Shown here one piece after another: positions 1 through 9,490 of a DNA stretch of 64,000 nt. The notes beneath the pieces were generated by a model that saw only the letters and a list, made by a program, of their open reading frames with translations, was not told the origin of the DNA and ran no database searches. Within the stretch, counting starts at the first letter, position 1. The number at the start of each line of letters is the position of its first letter. Position numbers and translations under genes: made by a program. The stretch comes from an uncultured Selenomonadales bacterium (GTDB lineage: Bacteria > Bacillota > Negativicutes > Selenomonadales > Selenomonadaceae), in the NCBI GenBank assembly GCA_900315155.1, contig OMYB01000002.1:272940-336939 (forward strand), written 5' to 3'.

Positions 1-1012
1 CGTGCATGAAGCGGTTCTCGAAGACGGTCTCCGTTACGAGGCCCGTGCCCTCAGAAATCGCAAGCATGGCCATGAACTGTGCCTGCATGTCCGTCGGAAA
101 GCCCGGATACGGCATCGTCTTGATGTCGACCGCCTTCGTGCGGTGGTCGCAGGTCACACGGATGCCGTCGACATCCTCCTCGATCGTCACGCCAGCCTCT
201 TTCAGCTTGGCGATGACCGGCTTCAGATGCTCGCTGATCGCATTCTCGATATAGACATCGCCCTGCGTCATCGCCGCAGCCACCATGTACGTGCCTGCCT
301 CGATGCGGTCCGGGATGATCGTATAGTCGCGGCCCGTGAGCTTCGGCATACCCTCAATCTTGATGACATTCGTGCCCGCGCCGCGGATCTTCGCCCCCAT
401 GACATTGAGGTAGTTCGCAAGGTCGACGATCTCCGGCTCCTGTGCCGGATTCTCGAGGATGGTCTGCCCCTCCGCCATCGAAGCTGCCATAATGATGTTC
501 TCGGTTGCGCCGACGCTCGGGAAATCGAGGTAAATCTTCGCGCCTTTCAGGCCCTCAGGTGCTGCGGCCTCGATATAGCCATGGCCGATGTGAATGTCTG
601 CGCCCAAAGCCTCAAAGCCTTTGAGATGCAAATCGATCGGACGCGTACCAATCGCGCAGCCACCCGGCAGGGAAATCTTCGCCTGTCCGCAGCGTGCCAG
701 CAGCGGCCCCATGATGAGGAACGACGCGCGCATCTTGCGCACGAGGTCATATGGTGCCTCGCAGCTGCCGATGACCGTGCTGTCCACATGAAGCTGATGT
801 TTCTCCTCATCAAAGTCAGCCTTGACGCCAAGCATGTTCAAGACCTCGGTGATGGTATGCACATCCTCCAGTGCCGGCACCTCATCCAGCAGGCTGGGAC
901 GGTCCTGTCCCAAAAGGGTTGCCGCAATAATCGGCAGGACAGCATTCTTTGCCCCACTGATCTTGACGCGGCCCTGTAGGCGGTGCCCACCATTTATAAT
1001 CAACTTTTCCAT
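1..1012 (-). CDS. murA: UDP-N-acetylglucosamine 1-carboxyvinyltransferase, 3'-truncated by window edge
   Basis: MurA transfers enolpyruvate from PEP to UDP-GlcNAc, the first committed step of peptidoglycan synthesis in the cytoplasm. Translating the minus strand from the ATG at 1012 gives MEKLIINGG, then the Lys-Asn substrate-binding pair (SGAKNAVLP) and the catalytic-cysteine loop [14 protein letters not shown]. The visible part ends in the conserved ENRFMH segment, so about 337 codons are present and the C-terminal part lies outside the window. It follows the S55 peptidase gene in the same direction. Confidence 0.96.
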   Translation of the reverse strand, partial: MEKLIINGGHRLQGRVKISGAKNAVLPIIAATLLGQDRPSLLDEVPALEDVHTITEVLNMLGVKADFDEEKHQLHVDSTVIGSCEAPYDLVRKMRASFLIMGPLLARCGQAKISLPGGCAIGTRPIDLHLKGFEALGADIHIGHGYIEAAAPEGLKGAKIYLDFPSVGATENIIMAASMAEGQTILENPAQEPEIVDLANYLNVMGAKIRGAGTNVIKIEGMPKLTGRDYTIIPDRIEAGTYMVAAAMTQGDVYIENAISEHLKPVIAKLKEAGVTIEEDVDGIRVTCDHRTKAVDIKTMPYPGFPTDMQAQFMAMLAISEGTGLVTETVFENRFMH

Positions 1013-1100
1013 TCTAAGTCCCATTTCCTCCTAGCTCAAAAAAGCATCAATAAACAGTCTACCATCATCCTTGAAAACTGGCAAGAGGGTCCATCGCGGA

Positions 1101-3083
1101 TTACTTCTTTTTTTCGATTTTCAGCGTCGTATGCACGACGTTATCGATGATGTATTTCGTGGCGAATTTCGTCTCTCCAGTCTGCGGATCCTTTTTCTTC
1201 ACGCCGAGCAGGTTAACCTGATGGCCATGCTTCTTATTTGCCGCCATGGCTGCATCCGCAGCCTTCTGTGCCTCGCGCAGGGCTTCCTTTTTCTGCCTAT
1301 CCGTCATCTCCCCAACCGGCAAAGAGCCCGGGCCGATGACGATATCGTTGTTGCGCCCGCCATTCTGGAAATTCTTGAGCTTTTCCTCGGTCGTCTGCTT
1401 CTTGTCCGGTTCCGTGGCCACATCAACGCCTGACTGCTGCAGGAGCATGAGGCTCGTGACCGGCACGAGGCCGCCGCCGCGCACATCGAGGTTCAGCACG
1501 CCCTCGCGCTGATTTTCGGGAACCGTGTACGGGATGAGCAGCGTCTCCTTATCGCGGCGGTACGGCTTGATGGTCACCGTGAACTTTACGGTCTCACCGG
1601 GAGCCACCTTCATGCGGTCCGGCGTGGCGGAGAGGATAGAAGCCGTCTTGCGCTCGCTGTCCATCGTGATATCTGCCTGGATATCGAGGATATCGGATTC
1701 CTTATCCGTATTGCTGCAGATGAGGTTCATGCCCTGCATGATTTCGGCGACGGCAATCTGGCCGACATCGGCTGTGTTGTAAAACATGTTGCTGCGCTCG
1801 ACCTTTCCGCTCTTCACCGCATTCGTGCGGATCGTGAACTTGACATTAGCCGTGCTGGCGCCGAGGTTATCCGAAACCTTGCTCATAGCCGCATAGGCGA
1901 TGCCACCCGAAATCTGCGGCAGGAAGTCCTCATCATAGGCGATGCGCGCCGCAAAATCCTGCGTGCGGTTCAGGCTCTTGTCCGTAACCTTTACCTTGAT
2001 GGGCACGACCGATGGGAAATCGCCGAGCTTGCCAGCGATGCCCGTGTCGCGGTCCTGGTTGATGCGGCCGATGATATCGCCGATATTCGCGAGTTTCATG
2101 CCATTGCTCTGGCCGCTGATCGTGCCGACAATGGACGCCTTCGTCATGAAGTAGTTGACATTTCCCTTATGCAGGAACGGATGCCCGAAAGCGAGGATAC
2201 GCTTGCCATCCGTTGCCGTTACCGTACCCGTAGCACCGACGGCAAAATCGCCATAGACGATGGCAACGCCGACCGGGGAACCTGGCTTCAGCGTTGCATG
2301 GTAATCGGTTTTCTTCTCGCCTGCCACCATCGGCATCCCCATCGGCATGAGCTGGAACGCGCTGCCGATCGGGAGCTTGTCCTGCAGGAAACGGATGCTG
2401 TTCGCATCGAAGCCGGAAAGATACAGGACGTCTGCCGGCTCAGCTTTCTTGTCCCCGTTCTTCGCTGCGATACCGGATTCCTCTTTGGCCTTGATCTTGG
2501 CCAGTTCCTGATCGAGGAAATCCTGAACTTCCTGATTGCTCTTAGCCGAGGCGTCGCCGTCTTTCTGTTTCTCCTTAGCCTTCTTCTCGGCTTCTTCCTT
2601 CGCTTTCTTCTGGTCGGCAGCGAACTTCTTCAGGTCAACCGTGCGGATATGCGTCTTGTTCTTCGTATCCGGCATCTCCCAAAGTGGCGTCATATTCTCA
2701 ATCGGCGTGATGAAGAACGTATACGGCGTCATGTCCTTCAGGCCGGCTGCGACGGCGCCGACGAGCTTACCATCGACATAGACCGGACTGCCGCTCATGC
2801 CCTGCAGGATACCGCCGACCTGACGGATCAGCGGACCATTCGCGCGCGCCATGATCATCGGATTCGAGCCTTTGCCGTTCGAGAGCACACCGACGATATC
2901 CACGTCGAAGGAGCGGATGGCCGAGGAACTGTCGATAACGGTATAGGCCTTGCCCGACATCCCCTCGCGGACATCCGACGTCGCCATGATCGGATCCATC
3001 GCACTGGCTCCCTGCGGCGTTCCTGCTACCAGCAGCATCGCAGTGATGCCTGCTGCCATCATTTTCCTGACGAATTTCTGCAA
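1101..3083 (-). CDS. SpoIVB-type (S55) peptidase domain protein
   Basis: A secreted or membrane-anchored protein of about 660 residues. An N-terminal signal segment ends near GASA. It is followed by an S55 (SpoIVB peptidase) region whose serine motif GMSGSPVY lies in the first 130 residues. The middle, around residues 170-225, is a Lys/Glu/Ala-rich low-complexity linker. The family is best known for a sporulation protease, but this diderm context suggests a cell-envelope role, which is inference. A TTG at 3083 with GAGGT seven bases upstream is preferred; a GTG at 3092 overlaps that ribosome-binding site. The final 60 residues are lysine-rich. Confidence 0.75.
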   Translation of the reverse strand: MQKFVRKMMAAGITAMLLVAGTPQGASAMDPIMATSDVREGMSGKAYTVIDSSSAIRSFDVDIVGVLSNGKGSNPMIMARANGPLIRQVGGILQGMSGSPVYVDGKLVGAVAAGLKDMTPYTFFITPIENMTPLWEMPDTKNKTHIRTVDLKKFAADQKKAKEEAEKKAKEKQKDGDASAKSNQEVQDFLDQELAKIKAKEESGIAAKNGDKKAEPADVLYLSGFDANSIRFLQDKLPIGSAFQLMPMGMPMVAGEKKTDYHATLKPGSPVGVAIVYGDFAVGATGTVTATDGKRILAFGHPFLHKGNVNYFMTKASIVGTISGQSNGMKLANIGDIIGRINQDRDTGIAGKLGDFPSVVPIKVKVTDKSLNRTQDFAARIAYDEDFLPQISGGIAYAAMSKVSDNLGASTANVKFTIRTNAVKSGKVERSNMFYNTADVGQIAVAEIMQGMNLICSNTDKESDILDIQADITMDSERKTASILSATPDRMKVAPGETVKFTVTIKPYRRDKETLLIPYTVPENQREGVLNLDVRGGGLVPVTSLMLLQQSGVDVATEPDKKQTTEEKLKNFQNGGRNNDIVIGPGSLPVGEMTDRQKKEALREAQKAADAAMAANKKHGHQVNLLGVKKKDPQTGETKFATKYIIDNVVHTTLKIEKKK

Positions 3084-3192
3084 AACATTCACCTCATCTG
3101 ACGAATAGCGCTCCCTGCGCCAATTCTGATCGCTTTATCGTCAATTATAGCATACTCGGCAGGGAATCGCACCTGCCCCTACCCGATTTCCT

Positions 3193-4659
3193 TCATTTCT
3201 TTACAAGAATAAGAGCGCTGCCCACCGGACGCTCGCTGCCATCCGATGGGGCGTTCACGATCTGCCCTCCGACGACGAGTTCTGAGGAGCCTCCGCCATC
3301 GAAATTGATAGCATCGACCGCGCCGAATTTCTGCAAAAGCTGCGCCCAGGCCGTCAGCGTGAGACCGTGACTCGATTTCTGCCGCCCATCGACAACGCCG
3401 ATCAGATAGTTGCCATTCGCCATGACACCCACGGCACTGCGCGGCGCATCCCCGTAGCGGATATCCCCGGGGAACTGCTCCTCCGCCGCCGTCACATGGA
3501 CGCGGCCATTTTCGAGGAGGCGCGGGCCGACGCCGAGGATCTGTACGGCCTCATTCCACGGCGAGCCGAGATTCTGCTCAATGGATACGGCATCGCCGAC
3601 CTTCACGCCTGCAAAGGCATCCATGGTGGCGCCGTGCGTCGAGACCACCCAGCCATCGGCAGGAATCGCCGAATTGCCCACGCCGATCGCTGTAACCCGT
3701 CCATTCCGCACGATATATTCGCGCCCATACTCGTTCGTACGCGTCGTCTTTCCATAATAGCGGTTATACAGCGTCAGGCTGTCGGCTCCACGCTCGCAGT
3801 CAACGCCGCCGACCGGCTTCGTCACGCCCCCCATCGTCACGGTACCGCTGTAGCTCACCTTGCCAAACACGGAACGCCCATCCGGCAGGATACCGAAAGC
3901 ACTGCGCGTGATATAGGTCGTGCCGACGATGTTTCCGTCGATTTTCGTGACGCCCAGCAGATCGCCGTTCCAGTTAAAATACGAGGCATTCACCGCAGCG
4001 ACGGCCTGGTATCGGTCCGAAATCCCGCTCACGGTCTCCCGGCCGGGGATTTGGCCTCCGCCGAGCGCCGGACGGACCGTATAGAGGTTCTTATCCGCCT
4101 CGACGAAATACGCCGTCACCTTGCCGGCATCATCCCAATAAACGTAGGTTTTCTTCGTGAGCCCCGGAGCCAGTTCTTCCTCGTAGGCATCCTTCGGGTC
4201 CGGCGTACCGGTTTTCTTTCCTGCCTGCGCAGATGGCTGGCTGGACGGTTTCGCTGCGGAGCTATTGGATGGTTTCGGCAGTACGTCGATGAACACACGG
4301 GCCGGCTTATGCAGATTTGCTACCTTGTAGGTAAGGCCGGATTTCAGCTTCATCGTCACGAGGAAGTGATCCTGTTTCAGCGCATAGCTCACCGACTCGA
4401 TGCGGGAGCTGTGGAACGGCACTTTCCGGAAGTGGCGCGTCGCGACATCCGTGAAATCGATCGTAATCGTCTGCCCATCGTCCGATGTACGGACATCATA
4501 GAGCGGCGTCTCCGAAAGATCGAACACAATGCGGTCATGCTCACTGCCGCTGTGGCAGCGCACGCCCTGCAGGTTCGCTGCCGCCAAAGCCGCCGTCTGC
4601 AGCGCAAAGACCATCGCAACCGTACCGATACTGATTTTCTTCCAAATACCCAGTTTCAA
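3193..4659 (-). CDS. AMIN-domain phosphodiester glycosidase family protein
   Basis: An exported protein of about 488 residues. After the signal peptide (ending near ALAA) comes a beta-rich AMIN-like domain, residues about 35-135, typical of envelope proteins that localise to peptidoglycan. A low-complexity Ser/Ala/Lys linker follows. The C-terminal domain is of the NAGPA/phosphodiester glycosidase type, with INFDGGGSSE near the end. The start is probably the TTG at 4659, preceded by GGAGG. Upstream in-frame ATGs fall inside the terminator of the flg operon. The substrate is unknown; wall glycan or glycolipid phosphodiesters are possible. Confidence 0.8.
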   Translation of the reverse strand: MKLGIWKKISIGTVAMVFALQTAALAAANLQGVRCHSGSEHDRIVFDLSETPLYDVRTSDDGQTITIDFTDVATRHFRKVPFHSSRIESVSYALKQDHFLVTMKLKSGLTYKVANLHKPARVFIDVLPKPSNSSAAKPSSQPSAQAGKKTGTPDPKDAYEEELAPGLTKKTYVYWDDAGKVTAYFVEADKNLYTVRPALGGGQIPGRETVSGISDRYQAVAAVNASYFNWNGDLLGVTKIDGNIVGTTYITRSAFGILPDGRSVFGKVSYSGTVTMGGVTKPVGGVDCERGADSLTLYNRYYGKTTRTNEYGREYIVRNGRVTAIGVGNSAIPADGWVVSTHGATMDAFAGVKVGDAVSIEQNLGSPWNEAVQILGVGPRLLENGRVHVTAAEEQFPGDIRYGDAPRSAVGVMANGNYLIGVVDGRQKSSHGLTLTAWAQLLQKFGAVDAINFDGGGSSELVVGGQIVNAPSDGSERPVGSALILVKK

Positions 4660-4676
4660 AAATAGAGACCTCCAAA

Positions 4677-4711
4677 CAAAAAAGCTGATGCACGGCTTGC
4701 CTTGCATCAGC
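4677..4711 (-). terminator. Rho-independent terminator after flgJ
   Basis: A GCTGATGCA / TGCATCAGC stem at 4684-4711 is followed on the minus strand by a run of Ts. It lies just past the flgJ stop and ends the flagellar operon. Confidence 0.8.
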
Positions 4712-4721
4712 CTCATTTCTA

Positions 4722-5165
4722 TCACTTTACCGTATGCGTAACGTTTTTCTCGTTCAGGACCGAAGGCGCGAGCTGCTTGTAAAGCATATCGGCCAGGCCG
4801 ATTCCACCGCTGTCCGCCACATTCTGCATCAGCTGCGTATCGCGCATATCCTTGAAGATACTCTCCGCATTCGACTCACCGAACAGCGGATCTTTCGGGA
4901 CTGTCTTACGCATTTCGCGGTACATGATGTTCAGGAACATGGCCTCAAAGCCCTTGCAGGCATCCCTGAGCTCCTGCTCCTTCTTCGTCTGCGCCGACGT
5001 CGTCACGCTGTCGCTCTTCTGTGCCGCATCGACCTTGTTCTTCGCCTGCTGCAGGATATTCTGGAAGGACTCTGCTCCGGCGGTTTCCATCGCAGAATCG
5101 AGCGATGCATTGCGCTGGATCCCCTGCGCAGCCAGTCCTTCCGTCAAAGGATTCATGGTAATCAT
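4722..5165 (-). CDS. flgJ: Flagellar rod-binding protein, FlgJ N-terminal type
   Basis: Encodes 147 residues matching the rod-binding (capping) domain of FlgJ, with the core ELRDACKGFEAMFLNIMYREMRKTVPKD around residues 65-95. There is no muramidase domain, unlike enterobacterial FlgJ, so rod growth through peptidoglycan needs another hydrolase. The ATG at 5165 has GGGGAGG upstream. It is the last gene of the flgF-G-A-H-I-J run and is followed by a terminator. Confidence 0.85.
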   Translation of the reverse strand: MITMNPLTEGLAAQGIQRNASLDSAMETAGAESFQNILQQAKNKVDAAQKSDSVTTSAQTKKEQELRDACKGFEAMFLNIMYREMRKTVPKDPLFGESNAESIFKDMRDTQLMQNVADSGGIGLADMLYKQLAPSVLNEKNVTHTVK

Positions 5166-5187
5166 AGCAATTCCTCCCCGTTCTGCA

Positions 5188-6303
5188 TCAGATAATCTGC
5201 AGGTCGGCATGCAGCGCACCGGCCGCCTTCATCGCCTGCAGGATGGAAATCGTATCACGCGGCGTCGCACCGACGGCATTAAGCGCGCCGACGATATCGC
5301 TGACGTTCGTCGTGGCCGGCAGGACGATGCTGCTCGACTTATCTTCCTTCGCATTGGCCTTCGTGTTGCGCGCCGTGACCGTCGTGCCATAACTGAACGG
5401 ATCCGGCTGGCTCGTCGTGTTGTTCTTCTGAACATGGATCGTGAGACCGCCCTGCGTGATGGCACACTCGTCGACTGAAACATTGCCGCCCATGACGATG
5501 GTGCCCGTGCGCTCGTTGACAACGACCTTGGCGATGTTATCCGGCATAATCGGCAGATCCTCAACGCCGGCGACGAAACCGACGATGTTGTTCTTATAGT
5601 ACGCCGGAATGCTGATATCGATCCTTCCCGGGTTCACAGCCCTTGCCACGCTGCCGTACTGCGCATTGATGGCGCCCGCGATACGCGATGCTGTCGTGAA
5701 GTCCGGCTGGGCAAGGGAAAGGGAGATATTGCCATTCTGGCCGATATCGTCCTCTACCGTGCGCTCGACGATTGCTGCGTTCGGCGACGTGCCGACCGTC
5801 GGGAAGTTCTTCTGCACATTGGAACCGCCATTGCCGGCCATGAAGCCGCCCGTCGAAACCGCGCCCTGGGCAACCGCATAAACGTTTCCATTCGCCGCCT
5901 TCAGCGGGGTCTGCAGCAGCGTACCGCCCTGGACGCTCTTCGCATCGCCGACGGACGAGACCGTGATATCGATCGTATCACCCTCGCGCACGAACGGCGG
6001 CAGCGTCGCCGTAACGACGACCGCCGCGACATTCTTTGCCTTGATCTGGTTGGAGCTGACCGTAATGCCATAGGCGCGCAGCATGTTCACGACTGACTGC
6101 GACGTCTGCAGGGAACTCGTCGAGTCACCATTGCCGTTGAGGCCGACGACGAGGCCGTAGCCCATGAGCTGGTTGCTCCGCACGCCCTGTACCTTAGCGA
6201 TATCCTTGATGCGCGTCACCGCTGCATCGGCCGACACGGTCGAGGGCAGGAGCCCGGCAAAGCAGACCAGCGCCAGTAAAAGACATAGGATTTTCTTCAT
6301 CAT
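5188..6303 (-). CDS. flgI: Flagellar P-ring protein FlgI
   Basis: A 371-residue periplasmic protein that forms the P ring around the flagellar rod. After an N-terminal signal peptide (ending STVSADA) come the family hallmarks TRIKDIAKVQGVRSNQLMGYGLVVGLNGNGDS and, later, NPGRIDISIP. The length is normal for FlgI. Its presence with FlgH shows a flagellum crossing an outer membrane, as expected for a Negativicute rather than a monoderm Firmicute. Confidence 0.96.
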   Translation of the reverse strand: MMKKILCLLLALVCFAGLLPSTVSADAAVTRIKDIAKVQGVRSNQLMGYGLVVGLNGNGDSTSSLQTSQSVVNMLRAYGITVSSNQIKAKNVAAVVVTATLPPFVREGDTIDITVSSVGDAKSVQGGTLLQTPLKAANGNVYAVAQGAVSTGGFMAGNGGSNVQKNFPTVGTSPNAAIVERTVEDDIGQNGNISLSLAQPDFTTASRIAGAINAQYGSVARAVNPGRIDISIPAYYKNNIVGFVAGVEDLPIMPDNIAKVVVNERTGTIVMGGNVSVDECAITQGGLTIHVQKNNTTSQPDPFSYGTTVTARNTKANAKEDKSSSIVLPATTNVSDIVGALNAVGATPRDTISILQAMKAAGALHADLQII

Positions 6304-6327
6304 ATACCTCCGCGATCCGATCCTGCA

Positions 6328-6930
6328 TCAGAACAGGATGTTGAAGATCTGCGTCAGGATACCCTGCCGCTGCTTCGCGTTCAATGGACCCTTGCCATCG
6401 AACTTCACCGTAGCATCTGCAATCTTCGTACTGGGAATTGTATTATTGAAGGAAACATCATCCTGACGGCATACGCCGCGGAACGTGATGCGATGCTCCT
6501 CCTTGTTCTGCCAGATGGACTGCGTCCCCTCGACGGTCATATTGCCATTCGGCTGCACATCGACGACCGTCACCGTGACGTTGCCCTGCACCGTGTCCGT
6601 TGCCGACGTAGCGCCCTGCGACTTCTGCGAATCCGAGCCGCCAGCCGAAGCGGCCTTGAGGAAGTCAAAGATGCCGACACCGGCGCTCAGGCTCACATTG
6701 CCCGATTTGCTGTTCGAGTGCGCCCGCGTGGCCGATGTCGTCGTAGACTCCGAAATGACGATCGTCAGGATGTCGCCCACATCATGCGCTTTGTGATCCG
6801 CCCAGATACCATAACTGCCGCGGTCAGACCAGAGAGACTGGGCCGAGGCCGGGACCATCGGGGCGAACACCGCCGAGGCACAGAATGCCGCAGCCAGCGC
6901 CAGCGAGAGTTTCTTGTCGATAACGTTCAT
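6328..6930 (-). CDS. flgH: Flagellar L-ring protein FlgH
   Basis: A 200-residue protein forming the outer-membrane L ring. The signal peptide ends at PASA|QSLW. The body has the usual FlgH pattern: DVGDILTIVISESTTTSA, a variable glycine/serine-rich middle, then VEGTQSIWQNKEEHRITFRGVC and NTIPSTKIADATVKFDGKG. FlgH is normally a lipoprotein, but no cysteine follows the signal sequence here, so lipid anchoring seems absent. Confidence 0.92.
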   Translation of the reverse strand: MNVIDKKLSLALAAAFCASAVFAPMVPASAQSLWSDRGSYGIWADHKAHDVGDILTIVISESTTTSATRAHSNSKSGNVSLSAGVGIFDFLKAASAGGSDSQKSQGATSATDTVQGNVTVTVVDVQPNGNMTVEGTQSIWQNKEEHRITFRGVCRQDDVSFNNTIPSTKIADATVKFDGKGPLNAKQRQGILTQIFNILF

Positions 6931-6956
6931 GTTTCACACCTCTATCCAAAGGCTTC

Positions 6957-7709
6957 TCAGCCTTCGATTTCCACCGTATTCGCATCGATGACTTTGCCGC
7001 GCAGCATCTTGCCGGACTTGGCATTGCGTACGCGGATCCTCGCGCCGATGCGTCCCTTCTGCATCGCAAAGCCATCGGTCTTGACCTCGATGGCACCGGT
7101 ACGCATGATGAGCGTGATGGGAGAACCGGACTGCATGACGGCTGGCGTCGTGAGCATCGCGGGCGTCAGCACCGTGCCGCCGTGGATCGCGCGTGCGGGC
7201 ACATGTCCCTCGAGCTGCTTCAGGTCCGTCAGATAGACCGCGCCCGCATCCTCGATGCACCGTTCCTGTATCGTGCCATCTGATGGTCCCAAAGCCTGTT
7301 CCAGCCGCAAATCATGCGCAGCAACGACGACGTTTCCATAGATGCGCACGCGGTAATACAGGATTGCGCGCCGGTAAAACACACCATTGACATAGGCCTC
7401 GACATAGACTGGGGTCTGTCCCGTATAGCTGATGCCGCTCGGCAGATGCACCTCGCAGATCAGCTGACCAGCCGGCACACGCATATCGCGCGGCTTGCGC
7501 ACGAGCTGGATGTCCTGCCGCCGCGTTTCCTGCTTGTCCTGCAGCTCCTGCACGACTTTCGCATGAGCGATATCGGCCATGTAGTCGCCGGATATGGTCT
7601 GCGGATAGCGGTCCGTCAAGCTCACCGCTTCCGAAGAAGCGGGAAATAGAAAGAAACAGCCACCCCATAGCAAGCATAGAATGGCCGTCAAGATTCTTTT
7701 CAATTGCAT
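6957..7709 (-). CDS. flgA: Flagellar basal-body P-ring formation protein FlgA
   Basis: A 250-residue periplasmic chaperone for FlgI assembly, with a signal peptide and a C-terminal SAF-like region (HGGTVLTPAMLTTPAVMQSGSPITLIMRTGAIEVKTDG). Its start codon overlaps the flgG stop codon by one base (TGATG), implying translational coupling. It sits directly upstream of flgH and flgI. Confidence 0.9.
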   Translation of the reverse strand: MQLKRILTAILCLLWGGCFFLFPASSEAVSLTDRYPQTISGDYMADIAHAKVVQELQDKQETRRQDIQLVRKPRDMRVPAGQLICEVHLPSGISYTGQTPVYVEAYVNGVFYRRAILYYRVRIYGNVVVAAHDLRLEQALGPSDGTIQERCIEDAGAVYLTDLKQLEGHVPARAIHGGTVLTPAMLTTPAVMQSGSPITLIMRTGAIEVKTDGFAMQKGRIGARIRVRNAKSGKMLRGKVIDANTVEIEG

Positions 7710-8503
7710 CAGCGTTTCAGCCCGTTGGCAATCTCGAGCATGGAGTCCGAGGTTTGGACGGCCTTGGAATTCGATTCATACGCGCGCTGGGAGACGATCA
7801 TATTGACCATTTCCTCGACGATCTGGACGTTCGACATCTCGAGCGTGCTCTGCACAAGCGTACCGGCACCTTCCTCGCCCGGATTACCCTCGATGGCCTC
7901 ACCGGAGGCACCGGAAACCACATAGAGGTTCTTGCCGATTGCCGTGAGTCCGGACGGATTCACGAAACGCGCCAGCGTGATCTGGCCGATCTGCTCCGGC
8001 TCATTGGCACCAGCCGGCGTATCCGAGACCGTACCATCACCGGCGATGACGATGGAATCGCTCGGGGCATTGTCGGCAAACTGGATGTTATCCGCGAGAG
8101 GATAGCCATCCGACGTCACGAGGCGGCGCTGGTCGTCCAGCTTGAACGAGCCATCGCGCGTGTAAGCCGTCGTGCCATCCGGCAGCGTAATGCGGAAGAA
8201 GCCCTCGCCTTCGATGGCGACATCCGTCGGATGATCCGTCGTCTGCAGCGAGCCCTGCGTAAAGATGCGGTTCGTCGCTGCAACGCGCGTGCCGAGGCCG
8301 ACCTGCAGACCCGTCGGATAGACGCTGTCCGCACCGCTCTGGGCACCGGCATCGCGCAGGCGCTGATACATGAGGTCCTGGAACTCCGCGCGGACCTTCT
8401 TGCCGCCGTGCGTGTTGACGTTTGCGATGTTATGCGAAATGACATCCATATTCGTCTGCTGTCCGATCATGCCGGAAGCTGCAGACCAAAGTGCTCTCAT
8501 CAT
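7709..8503 (-). CDS. flgG: Flagellar distal rod protein FlgG
   Basis: A 264-residue rod protein. The N-terminus [31 protein letters not shown] and the C-terminus [30 protein letters not shown] are diagnostic for the flagellar rod/hook family. The length and position after flgF fit FlgG, the distal rod. It is transcribed leftward with flgF and flgA. Confidence 0.94.
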   Translation of the reverse strand: MMRALWSAASGMIGQQTNMDVISHNIANVNTHGGKKVRAEFQDLMYQRLRDAGAQSGADSVYPTGLQVGLGTRVAATNRIFTQGSLQTTDHPTDVAIEGEGFFRITLPDGTTAYTRDGSFKLDDQRRLVTSDGYPLADNIQFADNAPSDSIVIAGDGTVSDTPAGANEPEQIGQITLARFVNPSGLTAIGKNLYVVSGASGEAIEGNPGEEGAGTLVQSTLEMSNVQIVEEMVNMIVSQRAYESNSKAVQTSDSMLEIANGLKR

Positions 8504-8605
8504 AATGAGATGCCTCCTATCTTACTGATTCCTGTCTACTCATAGTATCGGCATCCATGCAAATTTTCTTAAGTCATCGGCAGAAATTTGTCTCTTCCAC
8601 CTTTA

Positions 8606-9412
8606 TCAGGATACCCTGCCGACGTCATTGACGGACTTGTCGAGCATCGTATCCTGCGTCGTGACCGCTTTCGAATTCGCCTCGTACATACGATGGTTGT
8701 TGATGAGTTCGACCATTTCCTGAACCACACTCGAGTTGGATTTCTCGAGCATGCCCTGCTGGATCGACCCCGTCGCCGGTGCCGGCTGCGCGCCCTGCTG
8801 TGGATACCAGAGGTTGTTGCCCTGTTTCAAGAGTGCGCGGCGGTCGTTGCCAAACTGCACGAACTGCAGCTGGCCGACAGCCTGTCCATCCGCGAGGATC
8901 TGCCCCTGCTCCCCGACGGAGATATACGCCGCATTCGCCGGAATCTGAATCGTACGCCCCTGCGTATCCAGCACCGGCAGTCCCTGCACGGTCTGGAGCA
9001 CGCCGTTATTTCCACGGTAGAAGTTGCCATCGCGCGTATAGCGCACGCCCTGCGGCGTCTGCACGGCAAAGTAGCCGTTTCCGGCAATCGCGAGATCGAG
9101 CGGGTTGCCCGTCGTCTCGAAGACACCCTGCGACTGGTCGACCGCGATCTCGTCGATATAGGAGCCCAGTCCGAGCGTGCCGACGACCGGCGCCTGCAGG
9201 CCCAGATGGAATCCCTTGAACGACGTCACATCGCTCTGATCTGCCTTCGTATCGTTGATCCGGCGGATCAGCATCGGCTCGAACTCCGCACTGATCGCCT
9301 CATCGCGCTTGAAGCCGTTCGTGCTTACGTTTGCCAGGTTGTTGGCAATCGTATCCGTGCGCTTCGTTTCCGTAATCATACCCGATGCTGCTGTATAAAG
9401 GCCACGCCACAT
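8606..9412 (-). CDS. flgF: Flagellar rod protein FlgF
   Basis: A 268-residue rod-family protein with N-terminal MWRGLYTAASGMITETKRTDTIANNLANVSTNGFKR and a terminal heptad region containing SSVVQEMVELINNHRMYEANSKAV. It is the first flagellar gene after the MreB-like gene. The mbl-flhO-flhP order of Bacillus is the same arrangement (established synteny), which supports a FlgF/FlhO assignment. Confidence 0.88.
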   Translation of the reverse strand: MWRGLYTAASGMITETKRTDTIANNLANVSTNGFKRDEAISAEFEPMLIRRINDTKADQSDVTSFKGFHLGLQAPVVGTLGLGSYIDEIAVDQSQGVFETTGNPLDLAIAGNGYFAVQTPQGVRYTRDGNFYRGNNGVLQTVQGLPVLDTQGRTIQIPANAAYISVGEQGQILADGQAVGQLQFVQFGNDRRALLKQGNNLWYPQQGAQPAPATGSIQQGMLEKSNSSVVQEMVELINNHRMYEANSKAVTTQDTMLDKSVNDVGRVS

Positions 9413-9490
9413 AGTTCTTCACCTCTACGCAAAACATTCCACTCTATCTGTATTCCTTCTACGGAAATGCAGGAAATCCTCCCTGCGCGA

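Noticed and set aside
2..979. Long open frame on the plus strand opposite murA
   Set aside because: It is the mirror of a clear murA coding frame with all MurA motifs; its own translation is Arg/His/Asp-rich without domains.
4660..4725. Upstream ATG start for the phosphodiester glycosidase gene
   Set aside because: Those codons form the terminator hairpin of the flg operon; a TTG with GGAGG just before the signal peptide fits better.
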